This document shows, piece by piece, positions 34,599 through 43,164 of a stretch of DNA of 64,000 bases. Each line of letters starts with the position of its first letter. Positions within the stretch are counted from its first letter, which is position 1. The position numbers and the translations under genes are program-made. This DNA is from Phycisphaerales bacterium (lineage in GTDB: Bacteria; Planctomycetota; Phycisphaerae; UBA1845). The stretch lies in NCBI GenBank assembly GCA_020852275.1, contig JADZBE010000034.1:104021-168020 (forward strand), read 5' to 3'. The notes beneath the pieces are model-generated. The model was not told where the DNA came from and did no database searches. It saw only the letters and a list, made by a program, of their open reading frames with translations.

Positions 34599-36035
34599 AT
34601 GATATTCAGCGGTCACAAGAAGTCGCTCACGCGCAGGCATTTCCTCAGCGTCGGCACATGCGTGGCGCTGGGTTTCTCCGGACTTCGATGCATGTTCGAG
34701 GGGCGCGGCTGGACCACGCCTCACGCGGGCGACATCGCCGACGGCTACGGACCCCTCATTCCCGATCCGCACAAGCTGCTCGATCTGCCGGCGGGGTTTG
34801 AGTTCCGCGTCCTATCGAGAGCCGGGGAGCGGATGGATGACGGACTGCTCGTGCCGGGATACGCGGACGGAATGTGCGCGTTCGCCGCGCCGGACGGAAA
34901 GGCTATTCTGATCCGCAATCATGAAATCGGTCCGGATTGGTTCAAGTTCGGACCCTTCGGGCGGAACAATGAACTGGTCGGGAAATTAGATCCCGCTTTC
35001 ATATATGATGTGGGTTATGGAAAAACGCCCGGGCTGGGCGGCACGACGACGCTGCTTTACGACACGCGAGAGCACAAACTCCTCAAGCAATACCTGAGTC
35101 TGGCCGGCACGGTGAACAACTGCTCCGGAGGCCCCACGCCCTGGAATACTTGGATTTCATGTGAAGAAACCGTGATGCGCGCCAACTCCCTGCTGGAACT
35201 TGACCACGGCTATCCGTTCGAGGTGCCGGCGGCAGCGGACGGCAAAATGGTCCGGCCGATTCCCCTCAAGGCGATGGGACGCTTTCGGCGCGAGGCGGTG
35301 GCCGTCGAGCCTCGCACCGGCATCGTGTATCAATCGGAAGACGTGGACGACGGCTGCTGGTACCGGTTCATTCCGCACAAGTACGGCGTGCTGTCGGACG
35401 GGGGTCGACTTCAGGCCTTGTGCATCGCCGGGCGAGCCGGACTGGACACGCGGAACTGGGAGCATGTGCCGGACGTACCGATCGGCGCGAAACTGCCGGT
35501 TGTGTGGATTGACGTGAGCGACGTCGAGTCCCCCAACGACGATCTGCGCATTCGTGCGAACGCCGCCGGCGCGGCGAAGTTCTGCCGGGCCGAGGGCATG
35601 TGGTACGGGCACGACAGCGTCTATTTCGCCTGCACAACCGGCGGGCGAAACCAGCGCGGGCAGATCTGGCGATATTACCCCAGTCCATTCGAGGGCACCT
35701 CGCGCGAGAGCGAGCAGCCCGGCATTCTCGAGTTGTTCATCGAGCCCAACGACGCGGGCATGATCGACAATGCGGACAACCTCACGCTGGCGCCGTGGGG
35801 CGACCTGATCGTCTGCGAAGACGGCACGGGGGAGCAGTTCCTCGTCGGAGTCACCCCGCAAGGCAACGCATACAAGTTCGCGCGCAACGCGCTAGACGGT
35901 TCCGAGTTCGCCGGCGCGACCTTTTCGCCCGACGGCTCCACTTTGTTCGTCAACGTTCAGCAGGCCGGGCTGACGCTGGCGATCACCGGACCTTGGCGAA
36001 TGGCGCAGCCGCCGCAGCACTGCATCGTGCGGTAG
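34599..36035 (+). CDS. PhoX-like protein (DUF839) with a Tat signal peptide
   Basis: 478 residues. Tat motif: SLTRRHFLSVGTCVALGFSG, so the folded protein is exported. The body matches PhoX/DUF839 (calcium/iron-dependent alkaline phosphatases and relatives): KLLDLPAGFEFRVLSRAGERM, GKAILIRNHE, GGTTTLLYDTREHKLLKQYLS, NNCSGGPTPWNTWISCEET and the conserved downstream LAPWGDLIVCEDG and TFSPDGSTLFVNVQ. The Cys ligand (NNCSGG) and Glu-rich sites of PhoX can be seen. Its size is within the DUF839 range; whether it is a phosphatase or a choice-of-anchor relative is not settled. ATG 34599 preferred because the Tat signal begins here; the frame opens at 34560. Confidence 0.8.
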   Translation: MIFSGHKKSLTRRHFLSVGTCVALGFSGLRCMFEGRGWTTPHAGDIADGYGPLIPDPHKLLDLPAGFEFRVLSRAGERMDDGLLVPGYADGMCAFAAPDGKAILIRNHEIGPDWFKFGPFGRNNELVGKLDPAFIYDVGYGKTPGLGGTTTLLYDTREHKLLKQYLSLAGTVNNCSGGPTPWNTWISCEETVMRANSLLELDHGYPFEVPAAADGKMVRPIPLKAMGRFRREAVAVEPRTGIVYQSEDVDDGCWYRFIPHKYGVLSDGGRLQALCIAGRAGLDTRNWEHVPDVPIGAKLPVVWIDVSDVESPNDDLRIRANAAGAAKFCRAEGMWYGHDSVYFACTTGGRNQRGQIWRYYPSPFEGTSRESEQPGILELFIEPNDAGMIDNADNLTLAPWGDLIVCEDGTGEQFLVGVTPQGNAYKFARNALDGSEFAGATFSPDGSTLFVNVQQAGLTLAITGPWRMAQPPQHCIVR

Positions 36036-36136
36036 CGTCACCACGGCGGCGGGTGGATGCAGCCCTCCAGCAGTACGAGGTGAAAGTCCGCCGGAGTGAC
36101 TTTCCAGCACATGCATCCTCAAGATAACCGGAAGAA

Positions 36137-36163
36137 TCACCGGCTGGAAAGCCGGTGCCCCAA
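36137..36163. repeat. CACCGGCTGGAAAGCCGGTGCCCC repeat
   Basis: Palindrome CACCGGC-TGGAAA-GCCGGTG, same family as at 30162; located just before the 3' end of the next gene. Confidence 0.7.
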
Positions 36164-36189
36164 CTGGGATGGACCGGCGCCGTGGCCCT

Positions 36190-37776
36190 CTACGGCGTGG
36201 CAGTCGGCCGCAACTGCTCCTGTGCCGCCGGCAAGAAGATGCGGAAGGTCGTCCCTTTACTGAGTCTCGACTCGACGGACACGCTGCCGCCGTGAGACTC
36301 GACGACGTGCCGCACCAGCGACAGCCCCAGTCCGGTGCCGCGCCGCTTGCGCACCAGCGGATCGTTCGCTCTGAAAAAGCCGTCGAACACGCGCGCCCGG
36401 TCCTCCGGGCTGATGCCGATCCCGCGGTCGTGCACGCTGATGAGCACGCCGTGTCGTCCGCGCCGCGTGTCCGCGGTGACCTCGATGGTCATCTCCTTCT
36501 CGTCGTCGGCATACTTGACGGCGTTGCTCATCAGGTTGAGCACGGCCTGACCGATGGCGTCGCGGTCCATGGCGACGGGCGGGAGATTCTCCGCGAGGGT
36601 CAGGCTGTGGCGCATGTGCGCGTGCTCAAGCTCGTGGCGGTACGCGTCGTAGATGGAGCGCACGGCGCTGCCGACGTCCTGCACGGTCAGCTCGAACATC
36701 TTGCCGCCGGATTGCAGCTTCGAGAAGTCCAGCACGTTGTCGATCAGGTGCGTTAATCGCGTGCTCTCGCGCACGATGATGTCGTAATATTCGCGCTTCT
36801 TCTCCTCGCCGGACACGCGACCTTCCAGCAGCGTCTCCCCGAACAGGTGGATCAGCGCCAGCGGCGTCTTCAATTCGTGCGACACGCCGGCCACGAAGTC
36901 GCCCTGCAGGCGCGACAGCTCCTCCTCCTCGCGGACCACGCGCGACAGCCGCCAAATCAGCCCGACGAGCGCGATCATCGAAACCATCGACACGGGTCCC
37001 AGCAGGAGAATCTGCCGCCAGCGCGCGTCGGCGTCCGCGCGCATCGCCTCCGGCGTGGGCTGGAAGCTCCAGAAATTCAGGCTGCCGGGCAAAGGCGACG
37101 ACCACGGCGATGCGGCTCGATCTTCCTCCGCAACGCGAAGACCTGAATCCGCCGGCGGTGCGACATCCGCCGGTGACGCGACATCTGCCGCCAGGGCCCG
37201 GAACGCGCTCTTGTTCACGAATGCAACGTGGCGAAGCGCCGTCGCACCTGGCGCTTCCTCCGATTTCACGGCGCCGGTCGGCCAGATGACGAGAAAGAAA
37301 GACCTGCCCCGCAGGTTGAGGAATTGCCTGCCGCTCTCATCATCGTCCTGCGGCGGTGCAAGTCGGGTCGAACTCAGCACGGTCGCGGCAGCTTCGAGCA
37401 GGTCGTCCGGCGGAGCGCTCTGCGGCGCGGTGGGCTGGAACTGACGACCGTCCCAAAGCTGTGCGAACTGAACCAATCTGGCGGATTCGCTTGGCGCTTG
37501 CCGTTCGGCAGGGCTTGCCGCGCGGTCATCCTCGCCCGACAGGATCCCGTCGAGTTCAGCGTCGAGTCGCACCGTGAACCGCAGATAGACAAGCCGCCCC
37601 AGCGCGCGGGCCTGTGCCGCCTGCGCCTGTCGCCGTTGGCTCAGCAGGCGCTCGCTCTGCACAAAAGAGAGCACCAGGCCCAGCAGCGCAAGCACTGCGG
37701 CGGCGACGGCCACGCCAATGCCCCGCCACGGCTGCCCGCGGCTCATCACGCCCACCTTCACATTGAAGAGCGGCAT
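36190..37776 (-). CDS. Sensor histidine kinase with extracytoplasmic sensing region
   Basis: 528 residues. TM1 is about 15-37 (IGVAVAAAVLALLGLVLSFV); a periplasmic region to about 255 contains several Pro/Ala-rich runs (AADVASPADVAPPADSG); TM2 at about 255-278 (ILLLGPVSMVSMIALVGLIW). HisKA has H300 in SHELKTPLALIHLFGE, with the ATPase boxes NAVKYAD, HDRGIGISPEDRARVFDGFF, and GTGLGLSLVRHVVESHGG. Complete kinase. The cognate response regulator is not adjacent, so it is an orphan in this window. ATG 37776 has a weak AAGAGCGGC context. Confidence 0.85.
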   Translation of the reverse strand: MPLFNVKVGVMSRGQPWRGIGVAVAAAVLALLGLVLSFVQSERLLSQRRQAQAAQARALGRLVYLRFTVRLDAELDGILSGEDDRAASPAERQAPSESARLVQFAQLWDGRQFQPTAPQSAPPDDLLEAAATVLSSTRLAPPQDDDESGRQFLNLRGRSFFLVIWPTGAVKSEEAPGATALRHVAFVNKSAFRALAADVASPADVAPPADSGLRVAEEDRAASPWSSPLPGSLNFWSFQPTPEAMRADADARWRQILLLGPVSMVSMIALVGLIWRLSRVVREEEELSRLQGDFVAGVSHELKTPLALIHLFGETLLEGRVSGEEKKREYYDIIVRESTRLTHLIDNVLDFSKLQSGGKMFELTVQDVGSAVRSIYDAYRHELEHAHMRHSLTLAENLPPVAMDRDAIGQAVLNLMSNAVKYADDEKEMTIEVTADTRRGRHGVLISVHDRGIGISPEDRARVFDGFFRANDPLVRKRRGTGLGLSLVRHVVESHGGSVSVESRLSKGTTFRIFLPAAQEQLRPTATP

Positions 37777-37826
37777 GAGGGAATCATGGAGGAATCCGGC
37801 GGGATGACAAGCAGAACGCCCACTTG

Positions 37827-38519
37827 TCAGTGTGGCAGGCCTGTGAAACCGGAGGCGGGCTTGGATCTGTCGAGGCCCTCAAGAAACTTCCTGATCGCTT
37901 CAAAAGCGGGGGAACTCCATGGCCAAACTCCCTTTTGTGCGGCTCGGCCCACGAGACCCTTGTAATCAGGTCTCGTCGCCAGGAAGGCACAGGTCTTGGT
38001 CTTGTCCGGATTCTTCACCTCCACACGGTGCTTCTCCGCGCAGACAAGCAGCTCCTCTACGCATGGGATGAACGGGTCGTTTTTGACGGATCGCCAACAC
38101 AGGGTCTCCAACATGCCTGGACTCTTGTTGTCCGGGAGGATGAACACTTGGAATCGCGGAGAGCGAGCCTTTGACTTGAAGCCGGCCGCGCTGATGGAGC
38201 CTTCGACGCTCCGACGGGCATCGGCCGCGCTACGCTCTGCATCGCGCAGTATGCCGATGGTCTTGACGGTTTCGAACCGACGGCTGAGGGAGAGCGTCTT
38301 GAGGTACTGGCCGAGCTCTTCGACGCCTCCGAAATTCACGATCTGGATATTCCCGAGCTTCAGATGCGAGACCAGTGCGCGGGTGAACAACTCGCAGTCC
38401 TTGCCCTCGACAAGAAGCAGCACTGGCTGCACGATCGTGACAGGCGCCTCTGGTCGAGGCTCCACCGGGAGCATCTCCTCGGAGGACAATGCAGCAGGCT
38501 TGGGGCGGCGCCGGTTCAC
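37827..38519 (-). CDS. TOPRIM-like (DUF3226) protein paired with an AAA ATPase
   Basis: 230 residues, GTG start at 38519 immediately after the TAG of the upstream ATPase gene. N-terminal TOPRIM acidic box VLLLVEGKDCELF (E38, D41), then GILRDAERSAADA (D93, E95), and FILPDNKSPGMLETLC, which is the DUF3226 fingerprint. TOPRIM proteins of this group are predicted metal-dependent nucleases or phosphoryl-transfer proteins; activity of DUF3226 is not established to my knowledge. The pairing of an OLD/PARIS-type ATPase with a TOPRIM protein is the structure of several anti-phage systems, including PARIS (AriA/AriB) and AbiL-like pairs. Less GC-rich than its neighbours. Name it as a candidate effector, not as a known nuclease. 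Confidence 0.72.
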   Translation of the reverse strand: MNRRRPKPAALSSEEMLPVEPRPEAPVTIVQPVLLLVEGKDCELFTRALVSHLKLGNIQIVNFGGVEELGQYLKTLSLSRRFETVKTIGILRDAERSAADARRSVEGSISAAGFKSKARSPRFQVFILPDNKSPGMLETLCWRSVKNDPFIPCVEELLVCAEKHRVEVKNPDKTKTCAFLATRPDYKGLVGRAAQKGVWPWSSPAFEAIRKFLEGLDRSKPASGFTGLPH

Positions 38520-39590
38520 CTACCGGGTCTCCAGATTGCATCGAAGGGCGGTATCCAAAGTCTCACGATCGAACGTCTTTACGTTGATTTCGCCGTTGAC
38601 TCGATCGAGCCTGCAATAGGCGAAGTTGTAATCCGAGGTTTCCGAGAAAACCTCATGCGCGGCGGCGGCGCATTCACGACTATGAGTCGTTGCGAAGAGC
38701 TGGACGTTGAAGGTCTGGCAGGCACGTCGCAGGACCTCCCACACGCGACGGAGCACGGAGTAGTGGAGTCCGTTTTCGATTTCGTCGATCAGGGCGCAGC
38801 CGTCGCGGCTGTCGGCGATCGCCAGCACCGTCGCGCAGAGCCGGGACACGCCCTCCCCCATGAGTGAGAGGGGCAGCTTTCGACCCAGACCGATGTCGCC
38901 GTAGATCATCGGTACGCCGCCTGAAACGATGGTGGCGACGTCCGTCAGTCGAGGCTCCACGATCCGCAGCGCTTCCATAAGCTCGAACCGCTCGTGAGAG
39001 AGTTGCAGACGCCCAAACCGTTCCACATCGGAAGCGCTATCCCGATGGCGCGAGGTAACGAACACACCTCGCAGAGGGACCTGCGGCTCAGTTGACTCGG
39101 TCCTGATTCCCTCGGGCGACAGCACCAGGTGAGCCTCGCTCTTTTTCCCCTTTGTCGGGGTGAACTCGACGCGCAAAGCGTCGCCCCGACGGAACCCTCC
39201 ATTGGGACGCGTCTCGCCGGATCCCGTCGCATCGACTTTCCTGACGGGCCGGCCGGTCGAATGAACGTCGTACGTTGTCTTCAGTTCTCCTGAATCTTCG
39301 ACAGCGGCAAGTTGAATCTTCCGATGAGCGTCGAATCCGCTGAAGAGGTGCGACCAGACTTGCTCGCGGAGATGATCAAGTTCGCCGCCCCTGATCTCGG
39401 TTATTCCGCGGAATGCGTTGATCTTGAGCACGTTTCCGACATTGGCGCCGGAGATCAACAGGAAAATCGCCTCGAGCAGGGCGGACTTTCCGACGTTGTT
39501 TTCGCCTCCGATGAGATTGACCTGAGCCAAGTCGTCGATGGCGAAGCGGTCGAAGCACTTGAAGCCTGTGATGGAGATGGATTTGAGCAT
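38520..39590 (-). CDS. AAA15/OLD-type ATPase of a two-gene cassette
   Basis: 356 residues. SMC/ABC-like ATPase: Walker A GGENNVGKSALL at 28-39 (the ENNVGKS style of the OLD/RecF-like class), a signature-like SLMGEGVSRLCATVLAIA, Walker B CALIDEIENGLHYS, and the conserved H of FATTHSRE. Opening LKSISITGFKCFDRFAIDDL is typical of this class. No coiled-coil arm of SMC length is present. The start is taken as ATG 39590; an in-frame ATG at 39620 would add ten residues. Its stop codon abuts the GTG of the DUF3226 gene, so the two proteins are almost surely made together. A promoter sits 70 bases upstream. Confidence 0.82.
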   Translation of the reverse strand: MLKSISITGFKCFDRFAIDDLAQVNLIGGENNVGKSALLEAIFLLISGANVGNVLKINAFRGITEIRGGELDHLREQVWSHLFSGFDAHRKIQLAAVEDSGELKTTYDVHSTGRPVRKVDATGSGETRPNGGFRRGDALRVEFTPTKGKKSEAHLVLSPEGIRTESTEPQVPLRGVFVTSRHRDSASDVERFGRLQLSHERFELMEALRIVEPRLTDVATIVSGGVPMIYGDIGLGRKLPLSLMGEGVSRLCATVLAIADSRDGCALIDEIENGLHYSVLRRVWEVLRRACQTFNVQLFATTHSRECAAAAHEVFSETSDYNFAYCRLDRVNGEINVKTFDRETLDTALRCNLETR

Positions 39591-39660
39591 CTCTTGACCG
39601 AGAAAATCCAGGCAACGCAACGTGCTCGTTCTGCCGGACGCTGCACAGCCGACTCGGAGT

Positions 39661-39688
39661 ATTGTAGCCTCGTCGCCGCTGCCGGCAA
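39661..39688 (-). promoter_or_regulatory. Candidate promoter for the ATPase-TOPRIM cassette
   Basis: On the minus strand: TTGCCG (plus 39683-39688) and TACAAT (plus 39661-39666) with a 16-base spacer, about 70 bases before the ATPase start. The -10 is good; the -35 fits three or four of six bases. Confidence 0.5.
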
Positions 39689-39732
39689 TCGGCGTAAGGC
39701 CATCTTTGGATGTCTGCGGATTCGATCGGTCG

Positions 39733-41241
39733 TCACGGATAAAACCGCCCCATCATTCTCGGGTACGGGATCGCCTCGCGGATGTGCTTGAGGTTGCAGA
39801 TCCACGCCACCGTGCGCTCCACGCCGAGACCGAACCCGCCGTGCGGCACCGTGCCGAAGCGCCGCAGGTCCAAGTACCATTCGTAGTCTTCCTGAGGCAG
39901 GCCTTCCTCATGGATGCGGTGCAGCAGGCGGTCGTAGTCCTCCTCGCGCGCGGAGCCGCCGATGACCTCGCCAAAGCCCTCCGGGGCGAGCAGGTCGAAG
40001 TTCTCCACCACCTTCGCGTTGTCGCGCGCCTCGCGCATGTAGAAGGCCTTGACGTGTTTGGGATAGTGCGACACGAACACCGGGCGGTCGTGCAGGCGCG
40101 AGATGATGGTCTCGTCCGAGCCGCCCAGGTCGCCGCCCCACTCGAATTCCGCCGCCAGCTTCATGTGATGCGGGATGTTGGCGATCTGGTCCGTCAGTTC
40201 CGAGCGCTCCTCGCGCAGGTCGATGACCTCCGCCGCGGCCTTGTCCTTCTCCCATTGCTTCACGCCGCCTTGCTTCTGCCGGTCCTCCAGCTCGGCGACT
40301 TTCTGATCCAGTTCGGCCAAGCGCGAGGTCTTGGCCGCGAGGTCTTTCTCCAGCAGCGCCTTCGCCTTCGGTCCGCGAAGCAGCTCCGCGGCCTCGTCGT
40401 AGCGGATGCGATAGAACGGCTTGCGGATGCGCTCGAGCTGCGCCACGTCGCGCCCCAGCTCGATCAACTCCTGCCGATGGTCCGTAAGCACGCGCTCCGC
40501 CAGCGAGCACACGAAGTCCTCGGCCACGTCGATCACGTCAGACAACGACGCGTAGGCGATTTCCGGTTCAACCATCCAGAACTCGGTGAGGTGGCGGCGC
40601 GTCTTGCTCTTCTCCGCGCGGAAGGTCGGACCAAAGCAGTACACCTTGCGATGGGCCATGCACGCGGCTTCCAGATAAAGCTGCCCCGTCTGTGCGAGGT
40701 ACACGGGTTCGCCGAAGTAATCGACCTTGAAGAGGGTCTGCGAGCCTTCGCCGGCGGCGGGCGCGAAGATGGGCGTGTCAACGAGGATGTAGCCGCGGTC
40801 GTTGAAGAAGCGGCGGATCTGGTCGATGATCGTGGCGCGGACGCGCATGATGAGCCACTGCCGCTGCGCGCGGAACCACAGGTGGCGGCGCTTGAAGAGG
40901 AAATCGATGCCGTGCGGCTTCGGGGTGATGGGATACTCCTGCGACGCACCGACGACCGTCAGCGCCGTGAGCCGCACTTCATACCCGCCGACGGCCCGTT
41001 CCTCCCGCGTGACAGCGCCGGTCACCTCGACGGACGCCTCCTGCGACAGCCGTCGCGCCGCCTCGAAGAGACTGTCGTTGGACTCGCTCTTCTCGACGAC
41101 GCACTGGCAGACCCCGGTGCCATCGCGCAGCTCGAAGAAGCTGATCTTGCCGCTGGGTCGGTTCTTTACGACCCAGCCGGTCAAGGTCGCCGAACCGCCC
41201 ACATGTCCCGACAAATCGCGGATTTCCGTTTTCGCAGCCAT
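39733..41241 (-). CDS. asnS: Asparaginyl-tRNA synthetase with a coiled-coil insertion
   Basis: Charges tRNA-Asn. 502 residues: OB-fold anticodon domain (about 5-105; TLTGWVVKNRPSGKISFFELRDG) then the class II catalytic core, with motif 2 CFGPTFRAEKSKTRRHLTEF, WMVEPEIA, and motif 3 GFGLGVERTVAWICN. GEVIGGSAREEDYDRLL is the AsnRS form (GEIIGGSxREE). Between YDEAAELLRG and FEWGGDLGGSDE lies an insertion of about 70-80 residues with heptad-like Leu/Glu/Lys (DLAAKTSRLAELDQKVAELE...), absent from the usual enzyme. Start chosen at ATG 41241 (MAAKTEIRDL), the family's normal N-terminus. Confidence 0.92.
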   Translation of the reverse strand: MAAKTEIRDLSGHVGGSATLTGWVVKNRPSGKISFFELRDGTGVCQCVVEKSESNDSLFEAARRLSQEASVEVTGAVTREERAVGGYEVRLTALTVVGASQEYPITPKPHGIDFLFKRRHLWFRAQRQWLIMRVRATIIDQIRRFFNDRGYILVDTPIFAPAAGEGSQTLFKVDYFGEPVYLAQTGQLYLEAACMAHRKVYCFGPTFRAEKSKTRRHLTEFWMVEPEIAYASLSDVIDVAEDFVCSLAERVLTDHRQELIELGRDVAQLERIRKPFYRIRYDEAAELLRGPKAKALLEKDLAAKTSRLAELDQKVAELEDRQKQGGVKQWEKDKAAAEVIDLREERSELTDQIANIPHHMKLAAEFEWGGDLGGSDETIISRLHDRPVFVSHYPKHVKAFYMREARDNAKVVENFDLLAPEGFGEVIGGSAREEDYDRLLHRIHEEGLPQEDYEWYLDLRRFGTVPHGGFGLGVERTVAWICNLKHIREAIPYPRMMGRFYP

Positions 41242-41368
41242 GCGGCGGAGAATAGACGACCGGCGCAACCCCTTCAAGATTCTTGGGGAGCGCGGCACGC
41301 GGCGGTATCATGGTCCCCGTTCGGCGCTTCGCCGGGCAGGGGCTTTGTTCGGGCACAGGAGGAATCAC

Positions 41369-42864
41369 ATGCCAAGACATGCGGCCGCGCGCGCTGGAGC
41401 GGAACGGTGCAAGGCGCGTTCAGCTTCGCCGACGACGATCGAACGGTGACCCTTCATCCCGACAAGCCGTTCTCGCATGGCGAGACGGTCATGGTCGTTC
41501 TCTCGCACGACATCCGCGGCGCGGACGGCTCCCCGTTGCGCGATGAAGGCTGCTCGTGGACGTTCTGGACCAACGCCCGCCCGGCCGTCATGAACTTCGT
41601 CGAAGTCGGGCGCATGACGACGCGGACGAACCAGAATGAAACCTCACGCTCCTACGGCGGGCTGGCGTGCGACGCCAACGGCGACGGCTTCCTCGACATG
41701 ACCATCGTCAACGAGGACACGGCCGACCTGCGCGTCTTCCTCAACAAGGGAGACCGCAGCGGCACGTTTCATCCGTTCCTTCAGCCCACGTTTCCCTGCG
41801 GCAACCGCGCCAGTCCCAACGAAACCGGCGACTTCAACCGCGACGGGCTTCCCGACGTCTGCGTGGCCGCGATCAACGACGACACGGTTTCCGTGCTCCT
41901 TGGCAACGGCGACGGGGCGTTCCGCCCACGGCAGGTGATCAACGTCGGCAGCACGCCGCGCGGCATCGCCGTGCTCGACGCGGACGGCGACGGCGACCTC
42001 GACATCGCCAACACCAACGCCGGCGGCGCGGGCAGCGTGTCCATCACGCTCAACGACGGAACGGGCGTGTTCGGCGCGCCCTCGTTCTTTGAGGGCGGCG
42101 GAACCAACGAGTGGTCGCTGGGCGCGGCGGACATGAATGAAGACCTCATCCTCGACCTGGTCATCGGCGCGCGCGGCAGCCAGCTCATGAACGTCATGAC
42201 CGGCAACGGCGACGGCACGTTCACCGCGGCCTCGTCGCGCGCCTGCGATGGACGCACGTGGATGCTCGCCCTCGGCGATGTCAACGGCGACCGGCACTTC
42301 GACGTGGCCACCGCCAACAGCAGCGAGAACCGCTCGGCGATCATGCCGGGCGACGGGTTGGGAGGGCTGGGTGCGGCGGTGCGCTACACGACGGACGCCT
42401 TCCCGTTGGCGACGGATTTCGGCGATCTCGACGGCGACGGCGATCTCGACTGGATCAACTCCGGCTACGCCGGCGACTGGTGGGTGCATACCAACAACGG
42501 CGCGGGCGTGTTCACATTCTTCCGTGAGTTCGACGCGCCGCGCGCGGCCTCGTGCTCCGTTCCGTTCGACATGGACAACGACGGCGACCTGGATCTCGCG
42601 CTGATCGACGAGGAGGAGGACGTGGTGATCTTCATGAAGAACAGCGGCACGTCGCCCTTCCCCGGCGACGGCAACGCGGATTGCCGCATCGACCTCGCGG
42701 ACTGGGCGGCCATGAGCGATTGCCTCGCCGCGCCGGGCGCGTGCGCTTCGCCGGGCTGCCTGATCTACGACATGGACGACGACTGCGACGTGGACCTCGC
42801 GGACGCCGGAAAGTTCGCCAACGCCTTCACTGGCGAGGATGAAATCCCGACGTGCAATCCGTAG
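41369..42864 (+). pseudogene. Secreted FG-GAP/VCBS-repeat protein with missing N-terminus
   Basis: A perfect ribosome site (AGGAGG, 6-base spacing) precedes ATG 41369, but that frame ends after 26 codons (stop at 41447-41449). The body runs in another frame: an Ig-like SbsA-type piece (DDDRTVTLHPDKPFSHGETV), then FG-GAP/VCBS repeats with metal-binding loops (DANGDGFLDMTI, DFNRDGLPDVCV, DADGDGDLDIAN, DVNGDRHFDVAT, DLDGDGDLDWIN, DMDNDGDLDLAL), and a dockerin-like end (GDGNADCRIDLADWAAMSDC; DMDDDCDVDLADAGKFANAF). There is no signal peptide and the first part of the Ig domain is absent, so an internal deletion or assembly join between the ATG and position about 41400 is likely. The body may be read from an internal start, but export would fail. 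Taken as broken. Confidence 0.65.
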
Positions 42865-42924
42865 CTCGGCTGTGGCGGGTCGGGGTTTCGGGCACCCTGT
42901 GGGATCTCGCTGAAGGGAAATCGG

Positions 42925-43110
42925 GTGGCACGGGCTGGCGTACTCGCCTGACCGTGGCGGGCGGGACAGAAGCATGGTCAGCGGAGTACCGCAGACCAGG
43001 CCACCCGCCGCACGTCGCGCAAGTCGCGCACGCCGTCACCCCCGCGCAGGCGGGGGTCCAGAGCGCACCGACGAACCGCTGGATTCCCGCCTGCGCGGGA
43101 ATGACGAGGG
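42925..43110. repeat. Dispersed repeats (GTGGCACGG type and GGATTCCCGCC type)
   Basis: GGTGGCACGGGCTGGCGTACTC at about 42925, then CGTCACCCCCGCGCAGGCGG at about 43035 and GGATTCCCGCCTGCGCGGGA at about 43080. Same families as at 29936, 34498 and 49131. No gene is visible at 42865-43164. Confidence 0.75.
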
Positions 43111-43164
43111 TTCACGTTGGCCATGCACTGACGACCCGCAGCCGCGTGCGGACCTCGACGCCGA

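Noticed and set aside
39622..41368. Extended N-terminus of the FG-GAP protein reading through the asnS region
   Set aside because: That part is antisense to asnS and has no domain; only the frame from about 41400 on is protein-like.
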